Positions 46,862-56,020 are shown, numbered from the stretch's first letter. The stretch: 64,000 nucleotides of DNA from Chryseobacterium balustinum (GCF_900168205.1 NZ_FUZE01000010.1:90858-154857); one strand, 5' to 3'. Numbers and translations: made by a program. Notes: generated by a model from the sequence alone, not told the origin.

Positions 46862-47362
46862 TTATTTATCTGACGCAATAGTAATCATTCTAGAAATATC
46901 ATCTGCCGTAAAGCTGCCTTTAACATCCAAAAACACCATATCTTTTTTTGAATTTACAGTAATCAACATATTATTGATCATCTCGCCTTTTTGTTTTACT
47001 CTGATATTTACATTATCACCATCGTGTTTTATAGTTGCCCAATCTTCGTAATTATTGTCTCTAAGATAATTGGCATAATCTTTCAGCATTTCTTCGCTTC
47101 CATTGGCAACGGTCATCATTTTTATTTTTGAAACTTTTTTCACCATTGCAATCGCGGCCTCACTTTCACCTTCTTCTCTCAAAGCTTTTTTGATATAAGG
47201 TTTCGCTAAAAATAACGGTACATTAAAACTTGCAAATTGTGCATCCTGAAAATCATAATTTGATTTTGAGAAGAATTCTATATTCGGTTTGCTGGAAACA
47301 ATACAGGACTGCAGTAAAAATAATGTGCAACAAACGAGAAAAATGTTTTTAAAAATTTTCAT
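46862..47362 (-). CDS. DUF4252 lipoprotein
   Basis: The 166-residue product has a lipoprotein signal (MKIFKNIFLVCCTLFLLQSC). The DUF4252 domain covers most of the mature part: KIKMMTVANGSEEMLKDYAN, then RVKQKGEMINNMLITVNSKKD, ending with LDVKGSFTADDISRMITIA. That closing strand-helix resembles the end of the DUF4252 part of the neighbouring gene. It lies 12 bp after that gene and is the last member of an ECF-sigma operon. Function unknown; such lipoproteins are often linked to envelope-stress ECF loci. Confidence 0.75.
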   Translation of the reverse strand: MKIFKNIFLVCCTLFLLQSCIVSSKPNIEFFSKSNYDFQDAQFASFNVPLFLAKPYIKKALREEGESEAAIAMVKKVSKIKMMTVANGSEEMLKDYANYLRDNNYEDWATIKHDGDNVNIRVKQKGEMINNMLITVNSKKDMVFLDVKGSFTADDISRMITIASDK

Positions 47363-47374
47363 GGCCTAGGTTTT

Positions 47375-48637
47375 TTAGTTGATTTGATTTAAACTTCCCG
47401 CAGAAGATTTGCTGATGTTTGCCTCAATTTTAGGATTTCCTCTGTATTTCACAGATCCTGCTGAAGAAGCCTTCACAGTTAATTTATCTTTTGCACTCAC
47501 AGAAACGCTGCTTCCTGATGTAGACTCCACGACACCGATATTTGCAGTTAATTGGTCTGCCTTACAAGAAGCACCACTGCTTGCATCAATTGATACATAT
47601 TCAGCATTTCCTTCTAACTTAATACTAGATCCGCTTGAGCTTTTAACTAAAACTTTATCTGAACTGATTGACGCTTTCACATTAGATCCTGAACTTGCTT
47701 CAATATTGGATATCCCAGAAATTTGAAATTTCGCAACAATCCCCGATCCTGAAGAAACATCAACAGTCATCTCTTTTCCTCTGATTTCATTCACTGTCGT
47801 AAAGTTGGAGCCAGAAGAAGTCTTAATTCTATCCATTTTCGGCGAAGAGACATTCACACTTAGGTTTTTGAATCTTAAATTTTTTGTTCCTTTATTATCA
47901 ATCGAAATTTTTAAAATCCCGTTCTCAACTTTTGTGATTACATTTTGAAGTTTATCTGCATCTGCAAAGACTTTCACACTGGTAGAATTTTCCTGTGTAA
48001 AAACTACTTTTACTCCTGCACTGACGTCAATTCCGGAGAATTGCCCTACATTTCTACTCTCCCCGTTGAGATAGGAAGACGTATTTTCTGAAGCAAAGCT
48101 GCTCGTCATTGTAGTTCTTGTGGTATTTGTCTTTGTTTCGTTAGAATTAATGATTTTGTTCACGTCATCCATAGAAAGCTTTCCATCAAGCATTACAAGA
48201 ATACTTTCGCCACCACCACTATCTATATTTAAAAGCATGTTTTCTAAAGTACCATCTTTTTCAGCTTCAGATGAAAGAAATTTAATTTTGCTGCCTCCGT
48301 TTTTTACAGACATAATCTCACTGTAGTTAAGATTTTTAACGAAAGTTGAAATCTCTTTATTAAGCTGATTAATATTTGCCTTTGAATTCCCTTCAGGATT
48401 TTCTGTAATAAGGATTTTCAGCCCATTGATTTTGGCCAATAGAGGTTTAATCTGATCAAGTTCTGCATCTGCAATGTTCAGGTTACTGAGCATTCCAAAC
48501 ATAGGTTTTGCAATCTTAATCGAAGTTACCCCTTCTACTTCCTGATATTTATCAAAAAGTTGATCTAATTTGTTTTTCTGTCCGTATACAAGGAAATGAG
48601 ACAGCACAAGTGTACATATAATGAATATTTTTTTCAT
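47375..48637 (-). CDS. DUF4252-DUF2807 fusion, secreted adhesin-like protein
   Basis: The 420-residue protein has a signal peptide (MKKIFIICTLVLSHFLVYG-Q). Residues of about 20-165 match DUF4252 (DQLFDKYQEVEGVTSIKIAK, ending LDGKLSMDDVNKIIN). A short threonine/serine linker follows. Residues of about 195-420 are a DUF2807 right-handed beta-helix, built of short repeats such as SSGSGIVAKF, ASSGSNVKA, SSSGSSIKLEG and ASSAGSVKYRG. DUF2807 proteins are thought to be envelope or adhesive structures. Fusion with DUF4252, and the separate DUF4252 gene next door, suggest the two proteins work together. It follows the anti-sigma-like gene. Confidence 0.8.
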   Translation of the reverse strand: MKKIFIICTLVLSHFLVYGQKNKLDQLFDKYQEVEGVTSIKIAKPMFGMLSNLNIADAELDQIKPLLAKINGLKILITENPEGNSKANINQLNKEISTFVKNLNYSEIMSVKNGGSKIKFLSSEAEKDGTLENMLLNIDSGGGESILVMLDGKLSMDDVNKIINSNETKTNTTRTTMTSSFASENTSSYLNGESRNVGQFSGIDVSAGVKVVFTQENSTSVKVFADADKLQNVITKVENGILKISIDNKGTKNLRFKNLSVNVSSPKMDRIKTSSGSNFTTVNEIRGKEMTVDVSSGSGIVAKFQISGISNIEASSGSNVKASISSDKVLVKSSSGSSIKLEGNAEYVSIDASSGASCKADQLTANIGVVESTSGSSVSVSAKDKLTVKASSAGSVKYRGNPKIEANISKSSAGSLNQIN

Positions 48638-48690
48638 GAGTTCAGTTAAATTTAATTGACTACAAGCCTGATCAGTTGCATAATCTGTTG

Positions 48691-49359
48691 TTAATAATCT
48701 ACGTTGTCCATTACTTTCGGAGCTAATGCCTGATTGACATTATTAGCCACAATCTGGAATGAATATTTTGTTATATTGATAGCTTCTTCCATATTATCGA
48801 TACGTTTACCGTTTACGATAACATAAGAATCTTTATATCCTGTGGAATCTTTTAAAGTTTGATTTTTTAAACCGGAATTGTAAACATATCTAGGTTTTGA
48901 CTCTTTTTTAATTCTGCTTTTTTTAGAGAGAATTTCATCCAAAACATCTTTTTCAGCAATCGAGTTTTCCACAAAAATAGAATCTTGCTTTGGTCCCGAA
49001 ACAGAATCAGTAATATGAACTGCAACCTGCGAATTGGGATTATGATTTTCGTTAATAAAATCATTTTTCTGCTTCTGAATTTCGTTTTCGACTAATTTTG
49101 CCTGATCTACAACCTCTCCGTTTTGATTATAATTAAATAAAAAACCAAAACTTAAAAGTATTACCGCACTTGCAGCCATCCAAAACCATTTAGGAAGCGA
49201 AGGTTTTTTACCTTGAATAGGAATTATTGGTGTTTCATCAGCTGAAATATCATTACCTTCTGCTTTCTGAAGAAAATCTTCAAAATCCCAATTCATCCTT
49301 TCTTCCTTTAAACCCTGGAAGATCTCGTTATATTTATCTTGAAATTTGTCGTTGCTCAT
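48691..49359 (-). CDS. Anti-sigma-factor-like membrane protein
   Basis: The 222-residue protein has a cytoplasmic N-terminus (KYNEIFQGLKEERMNWDFED), one membrane segment near residues 58-78 (WFWMAASAVILLSFGFLFNY) and a periplasmic C-terminus rich in charged residues. It overlaps the sigma-factor gene by 26 bp, a coupling typical of ECF sigma/anti-sigma pairs. No zinc-binding ZAS motif is obvious, so the anti-sigma role rests on context and topology. It would hold the sigma factor at the membrane until a signal releases it. Confidence 0.65.
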   Translation of the reverse strand: MSNDKFQDKYNEIFQGLKEERMNWDFEDFLQKAEGNDISADETPIIPIQGKKPSLPKWFWMAASAVILLSFGFLFNYNQNGEVVDQAKLVENEIQKQKNDFINENHNPNSQVAVHITDSVSGPKQDSIFVENSIAEKDVLDEILSKKSRIKKESKPRYVYNSGLKNQTLKDSTGYKDSYVIVNGKRIDNMEEAINITKYSFQIVANNVNQALAPKVMDNVDY

Positions 49360-49843
49360 AGCTCATCAATTGTGAGATTTGTTCTTTTACTTTTTGTCTT
49401 GCACGCATCAGGTTGACCCTTACTGCATTTTCTTCCATTTCCAACATTTCAGAAATTTCCGACACTTCATACTCTTCTACGTCTTTCAGGTGAATCACCG
49501 CTTTCTGTTTCTCCGGAAGCTGGTTGATAAAACCTATAATATGTTCTTTCAGATTATTCACCTCCATACTATACAATTCCGATCGATGAAGCTGCATATC
49601 AGCAAAACCTAACTTTACATCGTGATGCTTCAACCGGTTAAGACATTCATTTCTTACAGATTTTAAAGCATAGGATTTAAAATTACCAAACTTTTCCAGC
49701 TCATCTTTTTTTTGCCAAAATTTAATCATCAAATCCTGTACTACATCTTCAGCTTCATCGCTGCTCATGACAAACCTTTTTGCAAAACGGAACATCTCAT
49801 CTCTGAGAGTAAATACCGTATCCCTAAAAGTTTCTTGGGTCAT
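49334..49843 (-). CDS. ECF-type RNA polymerase sigma factor
   Basis: The 169-residue protein has sigma region 2 (FAKRFVMSSDEAEDVVQDLM, then IKFWQKKDEL) and region 4 (LPEKQKAVIHLKDVEEYEVS, then EISEMLEMEENAVRVNLMRA). There are no regions 1 or 3, as in ECF sigma factors. It directs transcription of its own operon and probably other envelope genes. The operon order (sigma, membrane protein, DUF4252-DUF2807, DUF4252) is consistent with a cell-surface regulon. Confidence 0.9.
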   Translation of the reverse strand: MTQETFRDTVFTLRDEMFRFAKRFVMSSDEAEDVVQDLMIKFWQKKDELEKFGNFKSYALKSVRNECLNRLKHHDVKLGFADMQLHRSELYSMEVNNLKEHIIGFINQLPEKQKAVIHLKDVEEYEVSEISEMLEMEENAVRVNLMRARQKVKEQISQLMSYEQRQISR

Positions 49844-49963
49844 AAGTTTGTTTCTATAAATAAGACAATCTGAAATTGAAATATATTACATTAAAAATAA
49901 AAAAACTTCAAAAAAAATTGAAGTTTGATTTTTATCTCTGTAAATATTTTTAAATCAACAGTC

Positions 49964-50013
49964 TTTTTGTCATGCTGAAAGCATCTAAGCTTAGATTCCT
50001 ACGGAATGACAAA
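49964..50013. repeat. Dispersed palindromic intergenic repeat
   Basis: TTTTTGTCAT at the left and GGAATGACAAA at the right form imperfect inverted ends around AAGCTTAGATTCC. The same end sequence AGATTCCTAYGGAATGACA recurs at 57501-57521. Such elements look like REP-type intergenic repeats. Confidence 0.6.
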
Positions 50014-50031
50014 CATGGTGTCTATTTGAAA

Positions 50032-51192
50032 TTAATAATTTTGAAAAATATGCTTTAAAATACTTTTATCATCGTCTGTTAAAGGCAATTTTCTTCTTGC
50101 CATTACTTTTTCGGCAACTTCGTACGCTTTATCTAATTTAAATCGTTCATCATCTTTAAAACCACCCCAAGAAAAATTCTCAATATGATTCGGAGGAAAA
50201 CCTTCTTTAAAAATATTGGACGCAACACCAATGACCGTCCCTGTATTCAATTGGGTATTGATTGCCGTTTTAGAATGGTCACCCATTATTAAACCGGCAA
50301 ATTGTAAACCTGTATCCTGGAAATCTTTAGTTCTATAGTTCCAAAGTTTTACGTTTCCGTAATTATTTTTTAAGTTAGAAGAATTGGTGTCTGCTCCAAG
50401 ATTACACCATTCCCCAATCACAGAATTCCCTATAAAACCGTCATGACCTTTATTCGAATAACCAAAAATAATGATGTTACTCACTTCACCACCTACTTTA
50501 GAATGCGGACCAATCGTGGTTGCTCCGTAAATTTTTGCGCCTAAATTAAATTTAGAACCTTCACAAAGCGCAATCGGACCACGAAGATTACAGCCTTCCA
50601 TCACTTCTGCATTTTTACCAATATATATTTTTCCTGTTTTGGTATTGATGGTTGAAAATTCTACTTCCGCACCTTCTTCAATAAACAGATCTTCTTTATT
50701 TCCTAAAAAACCATTGGTGGAAGATAATTCCTGAGAAGTTTTCCCTTTCGTTAACAATTCAAAATCAAAATCGATAGCTTCCTTATTATAGGTAAATAGG
50801 TCGGTCGGTTTTTTAAAGAAAATAAGCTCTTCTTTAATATCGGTCATTTTTTCAATCTGATTAAGAGAAAAACCTTCCATATTGATTTTCGCAGCTACCA
50901 GTTCATCTTCGTACACCAAAGCTTCACCTTGACTTAAATCTTTAATTTGCTGAATTACCGTTTCTGTTGGTAAAAAATTGGTTACCAAAAACAGACTTTC
51001 TTTTTTTTGTGGCTCAGCAAATTTATGCTGAAGATAAGCCTCTGTAAAAAAAGAAACTTCGGTATTCTCTAATATTTTTTGCCATCTTTCAGAGAAAGTA
51101 AGAATTCCACATCGCATTTCAGCGACAGGTCTTGTAAAAGTTAGAGGAAGAAAATCTTCCCAATATTGTGCATCGGAGAATACGAGTTGCAT
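50032..51192 (-). CDS. GlmU-like sugar nucleotidyltransferase/acetyltransferase
   Basis: The 386-residue protein matches the Bacteroidota form of GlmU-like enzymes. The N-terminal half has TFTRPVAEMRCGILTFSERW, with an unusual uridylyltransferase-like domain. The C-terminal half is a left-handed beta-helix of hexapeptide repeats (GGEVSNIIIFGYSNKGHDGF, then IGNSVIGEWCNLGADTNSSN), which carries acetyltransferase-type active sites. It likely makes UDP-GlcNAc for peptidoglycan and LPS, or a related nucleotide sugar. Whether both activities are present cannot be judged here. It is a single gene, read towards the ECF operon, with a heptamer repeat upstream. Confidence 0.8.
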   Translation of the reverse strand: MQLVFSDAQYWEDFLPLTFTRPVAEMRCGILTFSERWQKILENTEVSFFTEAYLQHKFAEPQKKESLFLVTNFLPTETVIQQIKDLSQGEALVYEDELVAAKINMEGFSLNQIEKMTDIKEELIFFKKPTDLFTYNKEAIDFDFELLTKGKTSQELSSTNGFLGNKEDLFIEEGAEVEFSTINTKTGKIYIGKNAEVMEGCNLRGPIALCEGSKFNLGAKIYGATTIGPHSKVGGEVSNIIIFGYSNKGHDGFIGNSVIGEWCNLGADTNSSNLKNNYGNVKLWNYRTKDFQDTGLQFAGLIMGDHSKTAINTQLNTGTVIGVASNIFKEGFPPNHIENFSWGGFKDDERFKLDKAYEVAEKVMARRKLPLTDDDKSILKHIFQNY

Positions 51193-51196
51193 TTTT

Positions 51197-51249
51197 TTAG
51201 ATGTTAGATGTTAGATGTTAGATGTTAGATGTTAGATGTTAGGCATCTA
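51197..51249. repeat. Heptamer microsatellite (TTAGATG)6 with terminal inverted copy
   Basis: Six exact TTAGATG units occupy 51197-51238, followed by TTAGG and then CATCTAA, an inverted copy, so a hairpin is possible. It lies directly upstream of the GlmU-like start and could change expression through copy-number slippage. Confidence 0.9.
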
Positions 51250-51333
51250 ATTTCTACTCAAAGCAAAAATACAAATAGTAAAACTAATTTCTCACCTCTT
51301 ACTTCTAATTTCTATCTTTTTTATCCACAAAAA

Positions 51334-51360
51334 AAAGTCTCCCGAAAATCGGAAGACTTT
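51334..51360 (-). terminator. Terminator hairpin after rpmE2
   Basis: AAAGTCT (51334-51340) pairs with AGACTTT (51354-51360), with an inner CCGA/TCGG stem. An A run on the left acts as the T tract for the minus strand. Confidence 0.75.
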
Positions 51361-51382
51361 AAATATTTTTAATATCAAAAAA

Positions 51383-51634
51383 TTACTTAGCGAATTTTTT
51401 GTATTTGTTCATAAACTTGTCTACTCTACCTGCAGTATCAACTAATTTAGTTTTTCCTGTGTAGAAAGGGTGAGAAGTAGAAGAGATCTCCATTTTGATC
51501 AATGGGTACTCAGTTCCTTCAAACTCGATAGTGTCTTTTGTGTCAGCTGTTGATTTGCCTAAGAATACGTCGTCGTTACTCATATCTTTGAAAACAACAA
51601 GTCTATAATTTTCTGGGTGAATTCCTTTTTTCAT
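51383..51634 (-). CDS. rpmE2: 50S ribosomal protein L31 type B
   Basis: The 83-residue protein begins [20 protein letters not shown] and contains [20 protein letters not shown], then [10 protein letters not shown], diagnostic for L31. It has no C-x-x-C zinc ribbon, so it is the zinc-independent type B form. That form is used in zinc shortage or, in many Bacteroidota, as the only L31. It is monocistronic with its own promoter box. Confidence 0.95.
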   Translation of the reverse strand: MKKGIHPENYRLVVFKDMSNDDVFLGKSTADTKDTIEFEGTEYPLIKMEISSTSHPFYTGKTKLVDTAGRVDKFMNKYKKFAK

Positions 51635-51708
51635 AATACAAATTTTTAAAAAATTAAAGTTCTGCTTTCGAAATAGTAATGGTATTTCTTCTGCTAAATT
51701 TTAGGTTG

Positions 51709-51716
51709 CAAAAATA
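51709..51716 (-). promoter_or_regulatory. Bacteroidota -7 box for rpmE2
   Basis: On the minus strand TATTTTTG matches TAnnTTTG, about 75 nt before the ATG. Confidence 0.45.
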
Positions 51717-51787
51717 CAATAATTTTTATAATATACAAATACCTTGTCAACTATTTTTAAAAGATAAGAAAATTAAAGTATTTTCGT

Positions 51788-51795
51788 TAAATTTG
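51788..51795 (+). promoter_or_regulatory. Possible Bacteroidota -7 box for the lipoprotein at 51909
   Basis: TAAATTTG matches TAnnTTTG but lies 113 nt before the ATG. This would give a long leader that contains a short ATG frame. Confidence 0.35.
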
Positions 51796-51908
51796 AAACT
51801 TATATAAATTTTAATTTCAATGAAATCGCCAAGATTGCTTTTAATTACAAACCACAATGAAGACAAGCGATAACATATGACGTTAAATAAAACAAAAAAT
51901 TTCTACCT

Positions 51909-53315
51909 ATGAAATTCAAATCACTACTCTTTTTATCTTTTTGGATGCTGTTTTTGGCAATTTCGTGTGACAAAGATGATATTACTTTTGATGCACCTTC
52001 TCAGGAACTTAGTTTTTCTAGAGACACAGTATTTTGCGATACGGTTTATCATCAGGTGCGCTCAGAAACCTATGTGGTAAAAGTATTTAATAATGAAGAT
52101 AAGGATGTAATGATTCCCAGAATTAATCTTGAAAAAGGAGCTGCATCATTATATAAAATAAATGTAGATGGAAAAACAGGACACGATTTTCAGAATGTTC
52201 CGCTTAGAAAAAAAGACAGTCTTTATATTTTTGTAGAGATTGCTCCTCAAGCTACAGGTCCTGAAGCGATTGCTGAAGACCGAGTTTTATTTACTACAGG
52301 AGCCGGACAGCAGCATGTCACTTTATTTTCTGTTGTTCAGGATGCTGAATTTTTCATTAAAACGCCTACAAATCCAAATGTGATTGCCACTGATGCAACG
52401 TGGTCTAGTAATAAAGCTAAAATTATTTACGGAGACTTAACTGTAAATACTGGAGTTCATTTGAATATACAGCCGGGAACAAAAGTATATTTCCATAAAA
52501 ACAGCGGAATGACAGTTTCTGCAGGCGCTACTTTAGATATCAACGGAACCGCAACTGATCAGGTAATTATTCGTGGAGACCGAAATGATACTTACTATGA
52601 CACCATCCCAAGAAACTGGAATTCTATTAAAATGGAAGCCGCCTCTGTTTTAAATATGAATCATACCCGACTTTTCGGAGGAACTAGAGGTCTTGATATG
52701 AAACAAACTACTGCAACAATTAAAAATTCATTCATTCACACCTTTCAAGAATACGGTATTTATTCAGTGGGGTCAAAAGTAAATGCTGAAAATTTGGTCA
52801 TGAATAATTGCGGAGAATCTTGTATTGGAATTTTTTATGGTGGAAATTATACTTTTACTCATGCAACCATTGCTAATTATTCTGCTACCATGAATGACAG
52901 AAGCCGTATGGGAATTTTCGCCACCAACGAATGGAAAAATGAGACTGGACAAAATGTGTACGCACCTCTTCAAAATTTAAGCATTCTCAATAGTATTGTA
53001 TATTCAGATAGAGATAATTTTATAAATTTAGAAAAAGTAGGTTCGAATCAATTTAATTTTTTAATTCAAAATTCATTGATAAAGTACTCTGGAGAGAACG
53101 AAGCGGGATTTAATTTTACTGGCCCAGGAGTCATTCAAAGTATAAAAAATCAAGACCCTAGATTTATGAATTATTTTGCGGCTAAAATGAATTTAAGAGT
53201 AAAAGCAGATTCTCCTGCAAAAAATAAGGGTGATGTAACAGTTGCGAATACAGTTCCTACTGATATTGTAGGTGTTTCAAGAACGACCAGTCCAACTTTA
53301 GGAGCTTATCAGTAA
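51909..53315 (+). CDS. Beta-helix surface lipoprotein
   Basis: The 468-residue protein has a lipoprotein signal (MKFKSLLFLSFWMLFLAISC). The mature N-terminus is beta-rich (ETYVVKVFNNEDKDVMIPRI). Residues of about 165-430 form a right-handed parallel beta-helix with the usual entry (LTVNTGVHLNIQPGTKVYFH) and strand repeats such as GRTRGLDMKQTT-like turns, FIHTFQEYGIYSVGSK and LSILNSIVYSD. The end (RVKADSPAKNKGDVTVAN) matches the closing strands common in such lipoproteins. The folds recall pectate-lyase-like or choice-of-anchor proteins; no catalytic residues are identified. It is followed by a heptamer repeat and a MazG-like gene. Confidence 0.8.
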   Translation: MKFKSLLFLSFWMLFLAISCDKDDITFDAPSQELSFSRDTVFCDTVYHQVRSETYVVKVFNNEDKDVMIPRINLEKGAASLYKINVDGKTGHDFQNVPLRKKDSLYIFVEIAPQATGPEAIAEDRVLFTTGAGQQHVTLFSVVQDAEFFIKTPTNPNVIATDATWSSNKAKIIYGDLTVNTGVHLNIQPGTKVYFHKNSGMTVSAGATLDINGTATDQVIIRGDRNDTYYDTIPRNWNSIKMEAASVLNMNHTRLFGGTRGLDMKQTTATIKNSFIHTFQEYGIYSVGSKVNAENLVMNNCGESCIGIFYGGNYTFTHATIANYSATMNDRSRMGIFATNEWKNETGQNVYAPLQNLSILNSIVYSDRDNFINLEKVGSNQFNFLIQNSLIKYSGENEAGFNFTGPGVIQSIKNQDPRFMNYFAAKMNLRVKADSPAKNKGDVTVANTVPTDIVGVSRTTSPTLGAYQ

Positions 53316-53319
53316 TATG

Positions 53320-53400
<81 letters not shown>

Positions 53401-53443
53401 AAATTAACTTGATTCTTTAAACTTTTAACTTGGCTCTTAAAAA

Positions 53444-53770
53444 ATGGAAATTACAAATCTGCAACAACAAGTCGACGAATGGATAAAAACCATTGGTGTT
53501 CGTTATTTTAATGAGCTTACCAATATGGCAATGCTTACTGAAGAAGTTGGCGAAGTTGCAAGAATTATCGCAAGAAGATACGGTGAACAAAGCGAAAAGG
53601 AAAGCGATAAAAATAAAGACTTAGGTGAAGAATTAGCAGACGTATTGTTTGTCACTTTATGTTTAGCCAATCAAACCGGAGTCAATCTACAGGAAGCATT
53701 CGACAAAAAAATGAAAATAAAAACTGATCGCGACAAAGACCGCCATCAGAATAATGAGAAATTGAAGTAG
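53444..53770 (+). CDS. MazG-like nucleotide pyrophosphohydrolase
   Basis: The 108-residue protein has the all-alpha NTP-PPase signature: an E-E-V-G-E-V-A helix near residues 31-37, then DLGEELADVLFVTLCLANQT, with the metal-binding E-x-x-E ... E-x-x-D set. It likely hydrolyses non-canonical or excess (d)NTPs to monophosphates. It precedes aroA by 79 bp with a hairpin between them. The combination MazG-like plus aroA is familiar from Flavobacteriia, though I cannot verify that here. Confidence 0.85.
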   Translation: MEITNLQQQVDEWIKTIGVRYFNELTNMAMLTEEVGEVARIIARRYGEQSEKESDKNKDLGEELADVLFVTLCLANQTGVNLQEAFDKKMKIKTDRDKDRHQNNEKLK

Positions 53771-53782
53771 ATTTCAGATGCT

Positions 53783-53833
53783 AGACTTCAGATATTAGAC
53801 CATTGAAAGTCTGAAATCTGACATCTGAAGTCT
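53783..53833. repeat. Intergenic inverted repeat upstream of aroA
   Basis: AGACTTCAGAT (53783-53793) is the exact inverse of ATCTGAAGTCT (53823-53833). Related TTTCAGAT/GAAATCTG words lie between and outside them, giving a nested hairpin just before aroA. Confidence 0.65.
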
Positions 53834-53849
53834 CAAAATCTTTAAAACA

Positions 53850-55070
53850 ATGAAGCTAGAAAAATCAAAATTAAAAGGAAACAAAACCATACAAATCAGC
53901 GGTTCGAAAAGTATTTCGAATCGTTTATTGATTTTAGAAAGTTTGTTTTCAAGCATAAAAATTGGGAATTTATCCAATTCTCAGGATACGCAATTATTAA
54001 AAAAAGCACTTTCAGAAAATAGCGAGATTGTCGACATTCATCACGCTGGAACAGCGATGCGTTTTTTAACGTCATATTATTCTATCCAGGAAGAAAAAAC
54101 GACAATTCTTACCGGTTCCGGAAGAATGAAGGAAAGACCTATTAAAAATTTGGTTGCCGCTTTACAAAATCTTGGTGTACAAATCGAATATTTAGAAAAT
54201 GAAGGTTTTCCGCCTTTGAAAATTACGGGCAGAAAAATCACGGAGACAAAAGTTGACGTTCCGGCAAATATTTCAAGCCAGTTCATCACTTCCCTTCTTT
54301 TGATAGCCGGAAAACTTGAAAATGGATTGGAAATAAATTTAGTTGGTGAAGTTACTTCGAGATCTTATATCGAAATGACTTTGGATATTTTAACCAAATT
54401 CGGAATAAAAAACAGTTTCGTTGGAAACACTATTAAAGTAGAATCAACTATCAACCATCAACTACCAACCATCAACTATGAAGTGGAAAGTGATTGGAGT
54501 TCGGCTTCTTACTTCTACTCTTTTGCAGCGTTGGGAAGAAAAACCATTCACCTGAAAAGCTTTTATCATGAATCAACTCAGGGAGATTCTGCGATTGCCG
54601 ATATTTATGAAACGTTTTTCGGTATTAAAACTATTTTCACAGAAGATGAGCATAAGCTGACTCTTCAGCCTATCGAAAACTTCCAGTTTCCGGAAAAGAT
54701 TATTTTGGACATGAATAATTGCCCGGATATTGCACAAACACTTTGTGTAACCGCTGCAGCTTTGAAAATTCCATTTGAAATTTCAGGTTTGGATACATTG
54801 AGAGTAAAAGAAACTGATCGACTTTTAGCTTTATTTAATGAACTACAAAAGCTAGGAGCAGAAACTGAAATCACAGATTCAACGATAAAATCGATTAGTT
54901 TTAATGAACCTCAAGACAACATTTCTATTAAAACATATCAAGACCACAGAATGGCGATGAGCTTTGCCCCGTTTTGCCTGATTAAAGAATTGAATATTGA
55001 AGATGAAAATGTGGTGGAAAAATCTTACCCGATGTTTTGGGAAGATTTGAAAATTTTATTAGAAAAATAA
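53850..55070 (+). CDS. aroA: 3-phosphoshikimate 1-carboxyvinyltransferase
   Basis: The 406-residue protein is EPSP synthase. It has SGSKSISNRLLILESL for the S3P/PEP site near residues 16-31, HHAGTAMRFLTSYYS near residue 63, and SRSYIEMTLDILTKFG. Further on are NCPDIAQTLCVTAAAL and RVKETDRLLAL, and the end YQDHRMAMSFAPF. It joins shikimate-3-phosphate with PEP in aromatic amino acid synthesis. At the glyphosate-relevant loop it reads TGSGRMKERPIKNLVAALQN, i.e. slightly diverged from the class I T-G-N-A-G-T form. Two small hypothetical genes follow, the first after 12 bp. Confidence 0.93.
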   Translation: MKLEKSKLKGNKTIQISGSKSISNRLLILESLFSSIKIGNLSNSQDTQLLKKALSENSEIVDIHHAGTAMRFLTSYYSIQEEKTTILTGSGRMKERPIKNLVAALQNLGVQIEYLENEGFPPLKITGRKITETKVDVPANISSQFITSLLLIAGKLENGLEINLVGEVTSRSYIEMTLDILTKFGIKNSFVGNTIKVESTINHQLPTINYEVESDWSSASYFYSFAALGRKTIHLKSFYHESTQGDSAIADIYETFFGIKTIFTEDEHKLTLQPIENFQFPEKIILDMNNCPDIAQTLCVTAAALKIPFEISGLDTLRVKETDRLLALFNELQKLGAETEITDSTIKSISFNEPQDNISIKTYQDHRMAMSFAPFCLIKELNIEDENVVEKSYPMFWEDLKILLEK

Positions 55071-55082
55071 TTGACCATTTAG

Positions 55083-55538
55083 ATGAATATTGAATCCAGC
55101 AAGTTTTTCAAAATCAATAAAATTGCCAAAACGTTCATCATTTTGGTTTTAGCTTGTTGTATTTTGATGAATATTGTTGATATGATTAAATACTATGAAT
55201 TTATAAGTATTCAATTTCATTTATTTATTGTTGTGATCTTATCAATATTCATTGCAAGTTTATATTTTGAAAATTATTTTACGACAGTTGTTTTACTAAT
55301 CTTTAATATATTATTCTGGTATTATACCATCACTGAAAGAAAAGATTTATCTTGGTATGATAATCCTTTTAATCATTATGATGTCGTTTTACATGGTTTT
55401 GAAAATTTCTTTTCACCTTTGACTAAACTCTTTGATCTTGTAATATTTTCACCACTATGTCTATTCAATAATTTATTAATCTGGACAATCATCATTCCTT
55501 TCAGAATTAAAAAATTTTATCTAAAAAAAATTAAATGA
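55083..55538 (+). CDS. Hypothetical membrane protein
   Basis: The 151-residue protein has about four hydrophobic segments (roughly 15-32, 43-60, 62-80 and 118-143) and a basic C-terminus. It follows aroA by 12 bp, and its stop overlaps the next gene start (ATGA), so it is probably co-expressed with both. No family or function is recognised. Confidence 0.6.
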   Translation: MNIESSKFFKINKIAKTFIILVLACCILMNIVDMIKYYEFISIQFHLFIVVILSIFIASLYFENYFTTVVLLIFNILFWYYTITERKDLSWYDNPFNHYDVVLHGFENFFSPLTKLFDLVIFSPLCLFNNLLIWTIIIPFRIKKFYLKKIK

Positions 55539-56020
55539 AAAAGCTACTCATTATATTGTATCTCTTAATTCCTTTGACATTTTGGGCTCAATATCTTTTA
55601 CCCAATGAAGAAGTTATTTATTCATTTGAAACCAAAAACGGTAAGAAAATGTCTTTGGTAAAAGATAAAACCAATAAATATATTCAGTATCGTTTTGGAA
55701 CTAAAACCAAAGTGGAAATGGAATTTCCTGCCAAAAAAACTAAAGAAAGCTGGAAGCAATTCACATACAATTCTTATCATAGAGGTGGTGGTAAACAGAA
55801 TGCAGGAATGGATCTCAATTATTTATTTTTTAAAAACAACAACTATAAATATTTAATCTTCAAAACTTATCATGCAGAAGATGAATCATTTTCCACCGGC
55901 ATCACAATAACTGATATTAAAGGTAAAGAAACCGAAATTACAGGACTTTATAAAACTCATAAAGGTTGTATGTGTTACTTGGATGACACAGAAGTAAAGA
56001 AAGAAGATTTTGGACTATAA
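55535..56020 (+). CDS. Hypothetical secreted protein
   Basis: The 161-residue protein has a signal peptide (MKKLLIILYLLIPLTFWA-Q). The mature part is beta-rich with aromatic residues (VIYSFETKNGKKMSLVKDKT, then AGMDLNYLFFKNNNYKYLIF). It ends in a possible metal or disulfide motif THKGCMCYLDD. It overlaps the preceding gene by 4 bp. I do not recognise the family. Confidence 0.6.
   Translation: MKKLLIILYLLIPLTFWAQYLLPNEEVIYSFETKNGKKMSLVKDKTNKYIQYRFGTKTKVEMEFPAKKTKESWKQFTYNSYHRGGGKQNAGMDLNYLFFKNNNYKYLIFKTYHAEDESFSTGITITDIKGKETEITGLYKTHKGCMCYLDDTEVKKEDFGL

Noticed and set aside
49964..50013. Intrinsic terminator for the ECF operon region
   Set aside because: The stem is imperfect and shared with a distant locus, so a dispersed repeat is the better explanation, although a terminator effect is possible.
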